From Alkalicoccobacillus plakortidis (GTDB lineage Bacteria > Bacillota > Bacilli > Bacillales > Bacillaceae_D), in contig NZ_JAMQJY010000001.1 of assembly GCF_023703085.1 (NCBI RefSeq), forward strand, positions 372,001 to 436,000: a stretch of 64,000 bases of DNA, given 5' to 3'. Numbering within the stretch: the stretch's first letter is position 1; the number at the start of each line of letters is the position of its first letter. This document shows, piece by piece, positions 27,385-38,586 of this stretch. Below the pieces are notes generated by a model that did no database searches, was not told the DNA's origin, and saw only the letters and a list, made by a program, of their open reading frames with translations. Position numbers and translations under genes: made by a program.

Positions 27385-28269
27385 ATGGTAAAAGAAGTTC
27401 TTAAAAAACTTTTGCTGCTAGTTAGCCTTTGCCTATTAACATCTTGCGTGGCAAACGAAGAAGGTAATCAAAGTATAACTGATCAAGAGAAAGAGCCAAC
27501 AATTAATGAGATCATACAAAAATCCAAAGCATCGTTAAGTGAAGTCAACAATTTTACGTTAAGTTCTGACAACACCCAGGTCATTTCAAGAGGGGAAGAA
27601 AGACGAGAAACGATAACGAGTTACGGTTTAACCTATTATAACGAATCTCCGTTTGCCTATCACCAAAAACTCGAAACATCTGTAAGCAACTCACATTCTT
27701 CTAGAACTGAAAACACAGAAGCAGAGCAGTATGTAAAAGAAGATATGGCCTTTTTATTGAATAATTCCTCGAATATTTGGATGGAAGTTCCTTTGGAATT
27801 AACAGAAGACCTACTTAGTTTTCAAAACCCTCAATTTGAGGTAAACAGATACCTTGATTTAATGGAAGAATACAAGGAAAACATCGAGTTAGAAAGAACG
27901 GATAACTACCATATTTTGAGTTTAGAAGGAAGAGGACTTGAAGTACGAGAAGCTGTTATGCAGCTTTATCGGATTAGTAACTTAGCAAACGAACAGCAGT
28001 CCGTTGATATTGTTAATCAAATGGAGATAGAAGCCATTGATTATGACTTGTATATTAATAAAGACACATATCTACAGGATAAAGTAGAAATCTCCATTCA
28101 ATTAAATACAACGTTTGAAGGAGAACCAGTTGACGTCGAAATAAACATTCAGACTGACATTACAGATTACAATGACACAGAAACAATCATAATCCCAGAT
28201 CATATCATTAATGATTCTGAGGAATATAAAATGGAACTAGGAAATTCACTAACTGGTTCAGATGATTAA
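27385..28269 (+). CDS. Lipoprotein, DUF6612-like
   Basis: A 294-residue predicted lipoprotein: a basic N-region, a Leu-rich core and lipobox LTSC with Cys21. The mature protein has a pattern of beta strands resembling LolA/LppX-type proteins annotated as DUF6612 (EIIQKSKASLSEVNNFTLSS; YYNESPFAYHQKLET; INKDTYLQDKVEISIQL). No catalytic motif is seen. The role, perhaps lipid or envelope binding outside the membrane, is inferred only. The ribosome binding site is AAAAGGGAG. Confidence 0.7.
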   Translation: MVKEVLKKLLLLVSLCLLTSCVANEEGNQSITDQEKEPTINEIIQKSKASLSEVNNFTLSSDNTQVISRGEERRETITSYGLTYYNESPFAYHQKLETSVSNSHSSRTENTEAEQYVKEDMAFLLNNSSNIWMEVPLELTEDLLSFQNPQFEVNRYLDLMEEYKENIELERTDNYHILSLEGRGLEVREAVMQLYRISNLANEQQSVDIVNQMEIEAIDYDLYINKDTYLQDKVEISIQLNTTFEGEPVDVEINIQTDITDYNDTETIIIPDHIINDSEEYKMELGNSLTGSDD

Positions 28270-28297
28270 ACCGAATGATAAACACTCGGTTTTTTTC
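28269..28297 (+). terminator. Rho-independent terminator of the lipoprotein gene
   Basis: AACCGAAT with ACTCGGTT (one mismatch), followed by TTTTTTC. Confidence 0.8.
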
Positions 28298-28353
28298 TTT
28301 TGTCTCAAAACAAGAAGAATACTTAGATATTGAGACCAATTTTGTTAAAAACG

Positions 28354-28385
<32 letters not shown>

Positions 28386-28429
28386 TAATAGTTTTTACGG
28401 ATTAAAGCTTTTCGTTAGTTCAGTATTCA

Positions 28430-28637
28430 GATTCCATTCTTTGATCCCAGCTTGGAAATTATCAGCTAATCAGTTTGTTTTTGTTCACGACTGGTAGTTT
28501 AGATGGTAGTCCAGAATCACTCGGTAATATCTCCATATTTTTTTAAATGATAATATCGATTAATTCCATTTTTGCAACTTATGCCTATTTTTCTGGCGGT
28601 ACCACTTTATAGAGTTTAAATTTATTCCCATTCATCA
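28430..28637 (-). pseudogene. Decayed coding remnant of unknown family
   Basis: On the minus strand several short stretches read like protein in different frames: MNGNKFKLYKVVPPEK, then IGISCKNGINRYYHLKKYGD, then SDSGLPSKLPVV, then FPAGIKEWNLNTE if CCAAGC is read as CCAGC. Stops separate them. I do not recognise the family. It follows the M23 peptidase gene and may be all that remains of a neighbouring gene. Confidence 0.3.
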
Positions 28638-29330
28638 CTATTTTTGAAATCTTATTCTATCCTTGTTTGTTGGGATTCCATTACTTACTTTTTCCCATAA
28701 GCCATTTTTAAATATTTCATATTGTTCAAAAGCAAAAGGCAGTCCGTTTGTCTTAGCTATGTCACTACTATCCATAAGTTGAAAATGCAAATGCGGAGCA
28801 AAGGAGTTCCCTGAATGACCAACTCTACCTATAACTTCACCTTTTACTACACGCTGACCAACTGAAACCTGAATTGACCCTGTTTGAAGATGGACTAATC
28901 CAGCATATACATTGTCGTCACACTCTATAATGATGTAGTTGCCAGCAACTGATTGAATATCGTCTTTTTTCGGGTCGAAATAATTAGCATTTTTATATGC
29001 ATTAGACATATCTGAAAGCAATTTTGTTCTTGCTCGTTCTTTATAACCATCCTCTGCTTGGATAATGATTCCTTCACAAGGAGCAAACACTTCTTGCCCC
29101 CAACAATAATAATCGTCTAAAGGAACTCCAAAAAGTAGATATTGCGCCAAACTAGTACGATAGGCTGGCCATCCTTTTCTTTCCCAATCCACTTGAATAA
29201 AGTCATAAGCATATCTTGATCCAAATTGGTTTGTACCGTGACTTGGAATTTTTGTCCCTGGTGTGTTAGGAGAGTACCATTCTCCTCGTAAAGGAAACTC
29301 TACAATTATCGGTTCACGCGCATCAATCAT
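28638..29330 (-). CDS. M23 family metallopeptidase
   Basis: A 230-residue M23 (LytM-type) peptidase. The zinc motifs are H-x-G-x(n)-D in SHGTNQFGSRYAYDF near residues 30-44 and HLHFQ near 183. G-rich loops (VVKGEVIGRVGHSGNS) match the family. No signal peptide or membrane segment is present, so it is either cytoplasmic or exported in another way; some orphan M23 proteins of bacilli share this form. ATG 29330 follows AAAGGAGGGACATGAA; a longer frame to 29423 has no site. Confidence 0.82.
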   Translation of the reverse strand: MIDAREPIIVEFPLRGEWYSPNTPGTKIPSHGTNQFGSRYAYDFIQVDWERKGWPAYRTSLAQYLLFGVPLDDYYCWGQEVFAPCEGIIIQAEDGYKERARTKLLSDMSNAYKNANYFDPKKDDIQSVAGNYIIIECDDNVYAGLVHLQTGSIQVSVGQRVVKGEVIGRVGHSGNSFAPHLHFQLMDSSDIAKTNGLPFAFEQYEIFKNGLWEKVSNGIPTNKDRIRFQK

Positions 29331-30082
29331 TTCATGTCCCTCCTTTGTTTTACAATGTATTTTGTTTGAATGACATTGGTACGTAAAATATTTTGGTTTG
29401 TAAGCCTCTCTGCTGTTCTCCAATGCTTAGGGTATTAAAAACTAGCATATTATTAAGAAAGAGCTCTCTCCTACCTTGACCTCTAGTTGCATGCTTTGAA
29501 TAGGTGAAGTAAATTATGCATATACAATTAATAAGACGCAGGTGTTTTCGCACCTACTCCTTTCAAGTTCCCTCATGAAGTACGACAAGCCCATCTGGTT
29601 ATATAACAAGAGTTAACCACCCTTTCAAAAGCTAGGCACAGCTAGGGGTGGTTATTTTTTTGTTTCAATATTCATAATTACAACAATCACTATAGTTATG
29701 TATACATTCCAAAACTTAGAATGACATATGCTAAGTCTGTTGTAATCATAGGCCTGGCACTTCACTGTATGTTTCTACCAAAATTATAACATGAAAGGGA
29801 GTCTTCTGCTAAGTACGAAATCTTTTTATGTACTTCTATAACCTCTTATAAAAGCTAGATAGATCATGTCAATCAAATCTTGAAATGCTTTATAACCACA
29901 AGCCAAAACCAATTAAAAATACTCTTTCTATAATAGAAATCCATCTAATATTCATCTCATTCAGCACTTTATTCCTTAAATTTCTCCCCAAAAAGCTTTT
30001 AATATGACATAAGCAAGTTGAGGCATATGAGATGTGATGTTCACTTAAGTTCTTATGGAAAATAACAATCACTTAACACAAA
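29331..30082. other. Gene-poor intergenic region
   Basis: About 750 bases without a convincing gene. A 60-codon minus-strand frame at 29890-30072 has no ribosome binding site or recognisable pattern. The only clear structure is the plus-strand terminator at 29614-29660. Confidence 0.45.
29614..29660 (+). terminator. Orphan plus-strand terminator
   Basis: TAACCACCC and GGGTGGTTA form a 9-bp perfect stem followed by a run of T. No plus-strand gene lies upstream for more than 1 kb, so it may end an unannotated small RNA or be left over from a lost gene. Confidence 0.65.
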
Positions 30083-30107
30083 AACTACGCCAATATTTGA
30101 CGTAGTT
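30077..30107 (-). terminator. Minus-strand terminator after UvrA-like unit
   Basis: On the minus strand AACTACG-TCAAATATTGG-CGTAGTT is followed by TTTTTG. Confidence 0.7.
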
Positions 30108-30115
30108 AATTCTTT

Positions 30116-30206
30116 CTATTTTAGGGAAATCCGGTATAGAATCGTGCCGACAAAGTAGGTAGCCATTCCAAGCTAAGAATATTATTACTTTTGACTTCTT
30201 TCTCAT
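30116..30206 (-). CDS. Small membrane peptide downstream of UvrA-like gene, probably frameshifted
   Basis: A very strong ribosome binding site (AGGAGGTG, 30213-30220) precedes ATG 30206. As written, the frame runs past the terminator to 30069. If GCTTGG on the coding strand (30168-30173) is read as GCTGG, it becomes a 29-residue peptide starting MRKKSKVIIFLAGMATYFVG and ending YRISLK, with a basic N-terminus, one membrane helix, and a stop at 30116 just before the terminator. It is 29 bases after the UvrA-like stop, so probably co-transcribed. Function is unknown. Confidence 0.5.
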
Positions 30207-30235
30207 TTGATAACACCTCCTGTTATCAGTTAGCA

Positions 30236-32498
30236 TTAATCCTGCATTAGATATCTCCCTGTAATCGATAGCTTGTTTTGAATAATCTCTAAAGGTGTAC
30301 CCTCAAATACAACTTGTCCACCTCTGCTGCCTCCGTCTGGTCCCATATCAATGATCCAATCAGCTTGACTGATGACCTCTAGGTTATGCTCTATGACAAT
30401 GACGGTATTTCCTGCATCAACAAGTCGATTCAGAATAGCCATAAGATGCTCAATGTCCGACATATGCAGACCTGTTGTTGGTTCGTCTAAGACATAGATG
30501 CTGCCTTTTTTATGGAGTTCACTTGCGAGTTTAATTCGTTGGCATTCTCCTCCAGACAGCGTGCTGAGTGGTTGACCAAGTGTAATGTAGTTCAGTCCAA
30601 CGTCACTCATGGCCTGCAGTTTTCGTACCACCTCTTTTATCTGGAAAAATTGCAAGGCTTGTTCAACTGTCATGCTTAATACATCAGCAATGGATTTTCC
30701 GTCTAGCTTATACTCAAGCACTTCTTCCTTAAATCGTTTCCCTTCGCACACTTCACATGGCAATTTTACACTGTCTAGAAATGCAAGATCCGTATAAACC
30801 ACACCTTGTCCTTGGCAATTCTCACAAGCTCCTTTGGAATTAAAGCTAAATAACCCTGGACTCACTTTGTTTGCAGAAGCAAAAGCCTTACGAACCTGAT
30901 CCATGATACCAGTGTATGTAGCGGGATTGGAGCGTGTTGAGCCACCTATGGCTGATTGGTCAATGACAATGGTATCTGGATTCTGATCCAAGAAAACGTT
31001 GTTGATTAATGAACTTTTGCCTGATCCAAGCAACGCCAGTTACGACGGTAAGAACACCTGTCGGAATATCTACACTCACATGTTGTAAATTATGAAGATT
31101 TGCATCTGTAACCGACAGTTTACTTACCGGCTGCCTACTCTCCTGCTTTAGTAGTATTGGTCGTTTCATATGTGTACCCGTTAACGTATCTGCTTCCAAC
31201 AATCCTTGGAAGCTTCCCTCATACATAATTGAACCACCACGACTACCAGCATGTGGACCTACATCTACAATATGATCTGCTACCTTTATAACATCCGGAT
31301 CATGTTCAACAACAATAACTGTATTACCCTTATCACGTAGCTTCTCAAGTAACTCATTTAATCGATGCACATCACGGGAATGTAGGCCAACACTTGGTTC
31401 ATCAAAGATATAGGTAACGTCTACAAGACTACCACTCAAATGCTTAACTATTTTAACTCTTTGAGACTCACCGCCTGACAACGTATCCGTCTCACGATTT
31501 AGTGTTAAATAATCAAGACCGATATCCTCTAAATGCTGTAACCGCCCGATTAACGAGGAAATGACAGGAGTGGCAACCGGATCATCAATCTCTTTTACAA
31601 TCCGAATGAGCTTGCCAACCTCCATAGATGACATTTCTGCAATGTTTAAATCATTAATCTTACAGTTAAGCGCGGCTTGACTTAGTCTAGCTCCCTTACA
31701 GCTTGGGCATGGACCTTCTGATATGAAAGGAGCAACAGCTTTTTGTGTACGTTCAGACATGGTTTTCAAATCACGCTTTATATATTTATTCGTAAACTTC
31801 TCTACGACGCCTTCCACGGTGATGTTCATGGCTTTACCGGCGAAATCCATCTTAATTTTCTGGGCTTTTCCGTATAACAGCTGCTCCAAATCTCCTTCTG
31901 AGTAATCACTCAGCTTTTTACTTGAATCAAAGAACCCTGTTTGTATAAGGATGTTCCACTCCCACTTATCTACACCATAATCAGGCAACAAAATCGCTCC
32001 ATCATTTAAGGACTTTGACAGATCAACCACTTTTCTTAGGTCTACTCCTAATTTGCGACCGATTCCATTACATTCGACGCACATGCCTTTGGGATCATTA
32101 AATGAAAACATATTTGCTTGCCCAATGTGAGGCTCTCCCACTCTAGAAAAAAGCAAGCGCATAATAGGCGAAATATCGGTGATTGTGCCCATTGTCGAAT
32201 GAGAACCTCCACCCAAGCGTTTTTGATCAACAATGACAGACATGCTCAAGTTCTCAATGGCATCGGCATCTGGCTGTGGTACACGAGGTAGAAATGTACG
32301 CACAAACATGCTGAAGTTTTCATTTAGTAAACGTGTGGATTCCGCAGCAATCGTATCAAAAACAATGGAAGACTTCCCGGAACCAGAAACACCGGTAAAA
32401 ATGGTGATCTTTCGCTTAGGGATTTGTAACGACACATTATTTAAATTGTTTTCCCTTGCTCCAGAAATAGATATGTATTCTTGAGTTGGTTTAGTCAT
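30236..32498 (-). CDS. UvrA-like ABC protein (excinuclease A paralogue, drug-resistance type), frameshifted
   Basis: A roughly 753-residue double-ABC protein shorter than UvrA (about 950), as in the UvrA-like paralogues linked to resistance to DNA-binding drugs (DrrC type). The first ATPase has FTGVSGSGKSSIVFDT, TLSGGESQRVKIVKHL and IFDEPSVGLH; the second has GSGKSSLINN, TLSGGECQRIKLASEL and [10 protein letters not shown]. Zinc-type CxxC pairs are present (CVECNG, CPSCKG, CENCQG). The frames break at 31026-31031 (GCTTGG on the coding strand); GCTGG restores VVTGVAGSGKSSLINN. Start at 32498 (MTKPTQEYIS), nine bases after AAGG; ATG 32504 is too close to the site. Confidence 0.85.
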
Positions 32499-32504
32499 GT
32501 TCAT

Positions 32505-32718
32505 CGTCCTTCCACGCGTCCTGTATTAGGGACTAATTATACCATTATGATTAATGGTTTCGGTTTTAAGGTTGTATAGTTTATTAGTGTTCAATGTTCC
32601 GGAAGTAATTTATGCACGTTTTAGGGGTTTTGAGAACGTCTTGTTGATTTCTAAGGCTTTTTCAAGGCTTTCTTCAAAGAGTGTTTCATCACCATCATAG
32701 AAACGTTTTGTGTGCTGT
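32505..32718. other. Intergenic region
   Basis: Upstream of the UvrA-like gene; nothing convincing was found apart from AT-rich stretches that may hold its promoter. Confidence 0.4.
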
Positions 32719-33090
32719 TTAAGTTTTATGTAATTGAGATGTGAGTGTACCTTGATGAAACTGCATTTTCCAATTTCCATCAGTTAGTTTCCATATGGAA
32801 CTACGTAAGGAATGTTGTTTACTTACATTGTTATATACACTGTAAGTCGTTAAAACTATTTGTTCAGACAATGGATGAATTTCAAAATCACTTAATTTCA
32901 TATTTACCACACTAAGACTTATTTCACTTATGGTCGCATTTTTATACAAAACTTTACCGGAACTTCCAATCTCGAAAAAATCTTTTGAAAGTAATTGAGT
33001 AAGCTCATCTTTTGATGCCCTAATCTCCGGTTTCAATAATTTCTCTTCTAAATTAAGTAAAATTTCTTTTAGAGAACAATTATCATCCAT
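32719..33090 (-). CDS. DUF4440 (NTF2-like) family protein
   Basis: A 123-residue soluble protein of the SnoaL/NTF2-like fold, DUF4440 type: LKEILLNLEEKLLKPEIRAS at the start, LLSKDFFEIGSSGKVLYKNA in the cone, and the C-terminal strand pair SLRSSIWKLTDGNWKMQFHQGT. Relatives are often annotated as nuclear transport factor 2 family or ketosteroid isomerase-like, without known substrate. The start has AGAAAGGGTGA upstream. Confidence 0.75.
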   Translation of the reverse strand: MDDNCSLKEILLNLEEKLLKPEIRASKDELTQLLSKDFFEIGSSGKVLYKNATISEISLSVVNMKLSDFEIHPLSEQIVLTTYSVYNNVSKQHSLRSSIWKLTDGNWKMQFHQGTLTSQLHKT

Positions 33091-33228
33091 TTCAGATTCA
33101 CCCTTTCTCTTCTCAATGTAGATATTTTTAACTTAGAGGGCATTGTTCATCAATTATTCTGTCCTGTTAGTGGAAGTACGTTATTTCACAATCTCTGAGA
33201 ATAATTTAGTAAACCCTTAGTAGATCTT

Positions 33229-33513
33229 TCATTCATATCTTTGTATTAGAAACCAAGCCAAGAGTCTTACCAATGATAAAATAAGCATGAGACCAAAAAT
33301 AGCTACAGGTACAATACTTAGCGACATACCCCAATTAACCATTTTTTTATTATGTGGTTTACTCCTTGCTTTAGCGCCTACAATAATTCCTATTACACCT
33401 ATTAATCCAAAAAGAGCTCCTGAAAGTAAAGTGATCAATATACTATATATTCCGATAATTAAGGTTAGAATGGATAATGTACTATTCACATTCACTTCGC
33501 TATTTTTATTAAT
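33229..33513 (-). CDS. Small membrane protein, DUF4190-like, possibly ATT-initiated
   Basis: An 88-94 residue protein with two long hydrophobic segments (LSILTLIIGIYSILITLLSGALFG and MSLSIVPVAIFGLMLILSLVRLL) and a basic loop (KARSKPHNKKM), like DUF4190/DUF4064 proteins. A perfect AGGAGG (33521-33526) lies seven bases before ATT 33513, which is in frame; the first conventional start, GTG 33495, is 25 bases from the site. ATT starts are rare, so either the real start is ATT or a base has changed from ATG. Function is unknown. Confidence 0.65.
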   Translation of the reverse strand: MNKNSEVNVNSTLSILTLIIGIYSILITLLSGALFGLIGVIGIIVGAKARSKPHNKKMVNWGMSLSIVPVAIFGLMLILSLVRLLAWFLIQRYE

Positions 33514-33750
33514 GGTTATTCCTCCTTTTATTTATTTTCATTTTTATTGTATTACTAACCTCCTCTTCTAGATTTAGTTTCTATCAGTATACTTTCTCTT
33601 ATTAGGGAATTATAGACTACTATCCGCTCTAACTATCATCTACTCTCAGATATTATCATTAAAGTATGACAAAACAACGTTCTTTTCACTAAGGCAAAAT
33701 AAACAATCGATGTTTTGTAAGTTATCTCTTTCAATTCTATTAACCTTTTA
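33514..33750. other. Intergenic region upstream of katG
   Basis: AT-rich divergent region; apart from the katG control site at its end no structure was identified. Confidence 0.4.
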
Positions 33751-36073
<2,323 letters not shown>

Positions 36074-36087
36074 TTCTTATAAAAAAT

Positions 36088-36123
36088 AGACACGTGACCT
36101 ACAAGGGTCTGTGTCTATTTTTT
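36088..36123 (+). terminator. Rho-independent terminator of katG
   Basis: AGACAC and GTGTCT with an inner GACC/GGTC stem, followed by ATTTTTTT. Confidence 0.8.
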
Positions 36124-36285
36124 TGTACTCTCTATTCTACTTTACATTCTATTAACTAGTTTTCACGAAAATAATAATAGAATTTTTTAAAAATTGTGAT
36201 CCTATAAGAACGTTCTCTCGTTACCATAATAGGTAGTTATGTAATGAAGCATGACTATAAAAACTTTTTGAGAGGGGTACTATTC

Positions 36286-36888
36286 ATGAAAAAAGCAATA
36301 ATCGCAACAACGTTTGCATCTGCTTTGGCATTTACAACGTTTTCAGGCACAGCTTTAGCCGATCACGAAGGAAGAGAATTTTTAGTTGAACTAACGCCGT
36401 ATGAGGTAGTGAATGAAGACATTGAAGTGAAAAGTGATGCAACGGGTGAAGCTCATATTCAAGTGAGTGAAGATGGAGAATCTTTGGAATATTGGGTTGA
36501 AGCTGAGTATCTGGAAGATGCAGTAGCTGGCCACCTTCACAGTGGTCCAAAAGGAGAAAACGGCCCTCCTAAAGAGTTAGTCTTGTTTGAAACAGATGAG
36601 CCAATGGATTATAACGGAGATGTTGCCTCAGGAACATTAACAGAGGATGACCTCGTAGGTGAACTAACTTGGCAAGAGTTTTCTATGGCATTAGTTGCTG
36701 GAGAAGTATACATTGATATCCATACAGAAGAGTATCCGGATGGAGAGCTCCGTGGACAATTAGATGAATATGCACAAGATGCAGCTAAGATGCCTAAAGA
36801 AATGCCGCAAACAGGATTTGGCGGTGCAAGTAATCAAGGATGGTTTATGAATGCCTGGAATAGCATCACTTCTTTTTTTACTAGATAA
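36286..36888 (+). CDS. Secreted CHRD-domain protein with MPQTG tail motif
   Basis: A 200-residue exported protein: signal peptide with cleavage near ALA-DH (residue 25), then a CHRD domain (VAGHLHSGPKGENGPPKEL; DLVGELTWQEFSMALVAGEVYIDIHTEEYPDGELRGQL). CHRD domains are found in chordin and in many bacterial surface proteins. The tail MPQTGFGGA resembles a sortase LPxTG signal, but the following segment is only weakly hydrophobic and ends FFTR, so anchoring is uncertain. ATG 36286 follows GAGAGGGG. It is alone between katG and the convergent SRPBCC gene. Confidence 0.82.
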   Translation: MKKAIIATTFASALAFTTFSGTALADHEGREFLVELTPYEVVNEDIEVKSDATGEAHIQVSEDGESLEYWVEAEYLEDAVAGHLHSGPKGENGPPKELVLFETDEPMDYNGDVASGTLTEDDLVGELTWQEFSMALVAGEVYIDIHTEEYPDGELRGQLDEYAQDAAKMPKEMPQTGFGGASNQGWFMNAWNSITSFFTR

Positions 36889-36920
36889 TATAGGTGCAAA
36901 TGATTGATATTAAATATCTT

Positions 36921-36956
36921 TCGGTAATTCCTTCTTGTAAGGGGTTACCGATTTTT
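36921..36956. terminator. Terminator between CHRD and SRPBCC genes
   Basis: TCGGTAA with TTACCGA plus inner CCTT/AAGG, followed by TTTTTC on the plus strand; it lies between convergent genes. Confidence 0.82.
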
Positions 36957-37390
36957 CTATACGTTTGTTCTCAATTTGATCCCGTACTCCATATAAGCCT
37001 TCAACAACATTAAGGCCTCTCCCAAGCCACCTGCACAATGAACGAGTGTACTTAAATGATCCTTTGTGTATCCAGTTTCTGTGACAGTAATGTATGTGCC
37101 TCCACCCTCGGCTTCTTCAAGATCAAAACTGACAGTAGTTGTTAGCTGATTTGCAGGTGACCATTCAAATGAAAAGTGTTTATCTTGAATTTGATTAACG
37201 ATCCTCCCTCCATCTTTTATTGTGATTCGTTCTTTGCCCCAATTGGTCCACACAAGCGTTATATATGAGGGCTTATTGTGGTTTCATCTGTAAACCACTT
37301 GTTCCATTCTTCAGCTGAGATAATTGTTTGATAAACCTCATCAATAGATTTTTCAATACGAGTCTTTTGTGTGATATGTGGGATGTCCAT
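36957..37390 (-). CDS. SRPBCC/AHSA1 domain protein, frameshifted
   Basis: The N-terminal part (from ATG 37390 or 37393: DIPHITQKTRIEKSIDEVYQ and EEWNKWFTDETTI) and C-terminal part (WTNWGKERITIKDGGRIVNQ; HFSFEWSPANQLTTTVSFDL) together make a complete AHSA1 domain of about 144 residues. They are in different frames, broken near 37262-37270, where one base appears lost (coding strand reads ATAAGCCCTCAT). AGAGGAGG precedes the start, inside the 3' end of the GNAT gene, so the two are coupled. The ligand of this START-like fold is unknown. Confidence 0.78.
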
Positions 37391-37965
37391 CATACGCCTC
37401 CTCTTCTACTTTGTAGTCACCTTGAAGCATTCCATATACAATACAGTCTTTGTATTGATGTTTTGCATTACGTATCATGTGCCTGATGATCCCTTCTTGC
37501 TGCATGCCTGCTTTGGTCATGACTTTTCCAGAGGCAGGATTGTCTGTATTATGAGCGGCGCAGATCTTATGAACCCTCATCTGTTGAAACCCAAACTCAA
37601 TCACCGCTTTTAAAGCTTCTGTTGCAAAACCGTTGTTCCACCAGTTGTATCCAAAAGAATAACTAACGTGACAATTTTCGGTGGCTTCTTCAAAATCATA
37701 TAGATCAATTTCTCCGATTAACTCATTTGTAGCTTTTAAAACAATGGCCCAATAACAAAAACGATTGCTCTCATATTCGCTTATTATCTTATGTAAACGC
37801 GAGATCGTTTGTTTAATATCAACATGAGCTTGGGCTGATACGTTGATCACTTACTCGTTCGTCTGACAGCCAGTGATTAAAAGCATCAAACACATCGTCC
37901 ATTGTAAATTTTCTAAGCAGAAGTCTTTCCGTTTCTAGTTGAGGCGTTCCGTTAAATTGAATCAT
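37353..37965 (-). CDS. GNAT family N-acetyltransferase (RimJ/RimL type), frameshifted
   Basis: A GNAT enzyme of the ribosomal-protein-alanine acetyltransferase type. The N-terminal part (MIQFNGTPQLETERLLLRKF from ATG 37965, with GGAGG upstream) is followed after a frame break by the acetyl-CoA-binding core (GYNWWNNGFATEALKAVIEF) and IRAHNTDNPAS-like segment. The break is GCTTGG at 37828-37833 on the plus strand; GCTGG gives VSDQRISPAHVDIKQTI. The target amine is unknown. Its end overlaps the SRPBCC gene start. Confidence 0.82.
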
Positions 37966-38067
37966 AGTACCTCCATGACTTAATTGCTCATTTTAATTGC
38001 ACTTCTGTCGTTACTCCTTTCGATTTTTTTGTCATAATTCCTCCCCAATTAACCTTAATTTCAAACT

Positions 38068-38439
38068 CTAATCCAGATTAAAATCTTCAATGGCCTTTTG
38101 CAAAATACTCTGTGATCGAATGACTTCTTCTTCAACATAGCGCTTTAATGCTAATGCCTTTTCTGCGTCACGTATGTAATAGATTGTTATCTCTTGATAC
38201 GAATCTTCTTTTAGTTTTTTTTGCCCGGAACGTACGATTCCTTCATCAAGCAGCTCATGTAATGCTCGATAGATTTCAGCATGATTAGGCGAGTATCCTA
38301 GTGGTTTAAAATGCTGCTTTAGTTCATCAAGCATTTGGATGCCATAAGGTCTACTGTTTTCAATATAGGTGATGAGATAGCCCTTAATAAATAATCGCTG
38401 TTTAACCAAAAATCCTGAAGGCTTTCTTGAATTACCCAC
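38068..38439 (-). CDS. rtp: Replication termination protein Rtp-like / PadR-like winged-helix protein
   Basis: A 123-residue winged-helix protein that matches B. subtilis Rtp (122 residues) along its whole length from memory: SGFLVKQRLFIKGYLITYIE, PYGIQMLDELKQHFKPLGYS, PNHAEIYRALHELLDEGIV, and a C-terminal dimerisation helix. In B. subtilis Rtp dimers bind Ter sites and arrest forks. The same fold is that of PadR repressors. GTG 38439 follows GGGGAGGGGG. A GTAC palindrome in its promoter recurs upstream of the neighbouring ABC exporter, which favours a repressor role here; a true terminator function remains possible. Confidence 0.8.
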   Translation of the reverse strand: MGNSRKPSGFLVKQRLFIKGYLITYIENSRPYGIQMLDELKQHFKPLGYSPNHAEIYRALHELLDEGIVRSGQKKLKEDSYQEITIYYIRDAEKALALKRYVEEEVIRSQSILQKAIEDFNLD

Positions 38440-38460
38440 CAGAAAATCCCCCTCCCCTTA

Positions 38461-38476
38461 ATGTACTAATTGTACA
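38461..38476. promoter_or_regulatory. GTAC palindrome at the rtp-like promoter
   Basis: ATGTACTAATTGTACA: TGTAC-5-GTACA inverted repeat, 22 bases upstream of the GTG start and overlapping a possible -10. It also resembles half of a B. subtilis Ter site (ATGTACYAAATNTTCW; 14 of 16 by my recollection of the consensus). Confidence 0.6.
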
Positions 38477-38586
38477 ATAATGTCGAATCAAGTGATACAG
38501 TCCCTTCTCTCTTTCTGACATGAAGTTTAAAAATGACACAATAAAACCTCCCTTATGACAACAAATCACAAGGGAGGAACTACTGC

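Noticed and set aside
30069..30206. 45-codon minus-strand frame after the UvrA-like gene as written
   Set aside because: The frame runs through the terminator at 30077-30107; the corrected 29-residue peptide ending before the terminator is more likely.
36208..36217. AGAACGTTCT as a LexA box
   Set aside because: It is palindromic but lacks the four-base centre of the Bacillus LexA site (CGAACnnnnGTTCG), and the gene downstream is not a DNA-damage gene.
38461..38476. Full B. subtilis-type Ter site
   Set aside because: Only the B-half-like part matches; the A-site half (ACTAA-type) is not seen next to it, so it is reported as an operator.
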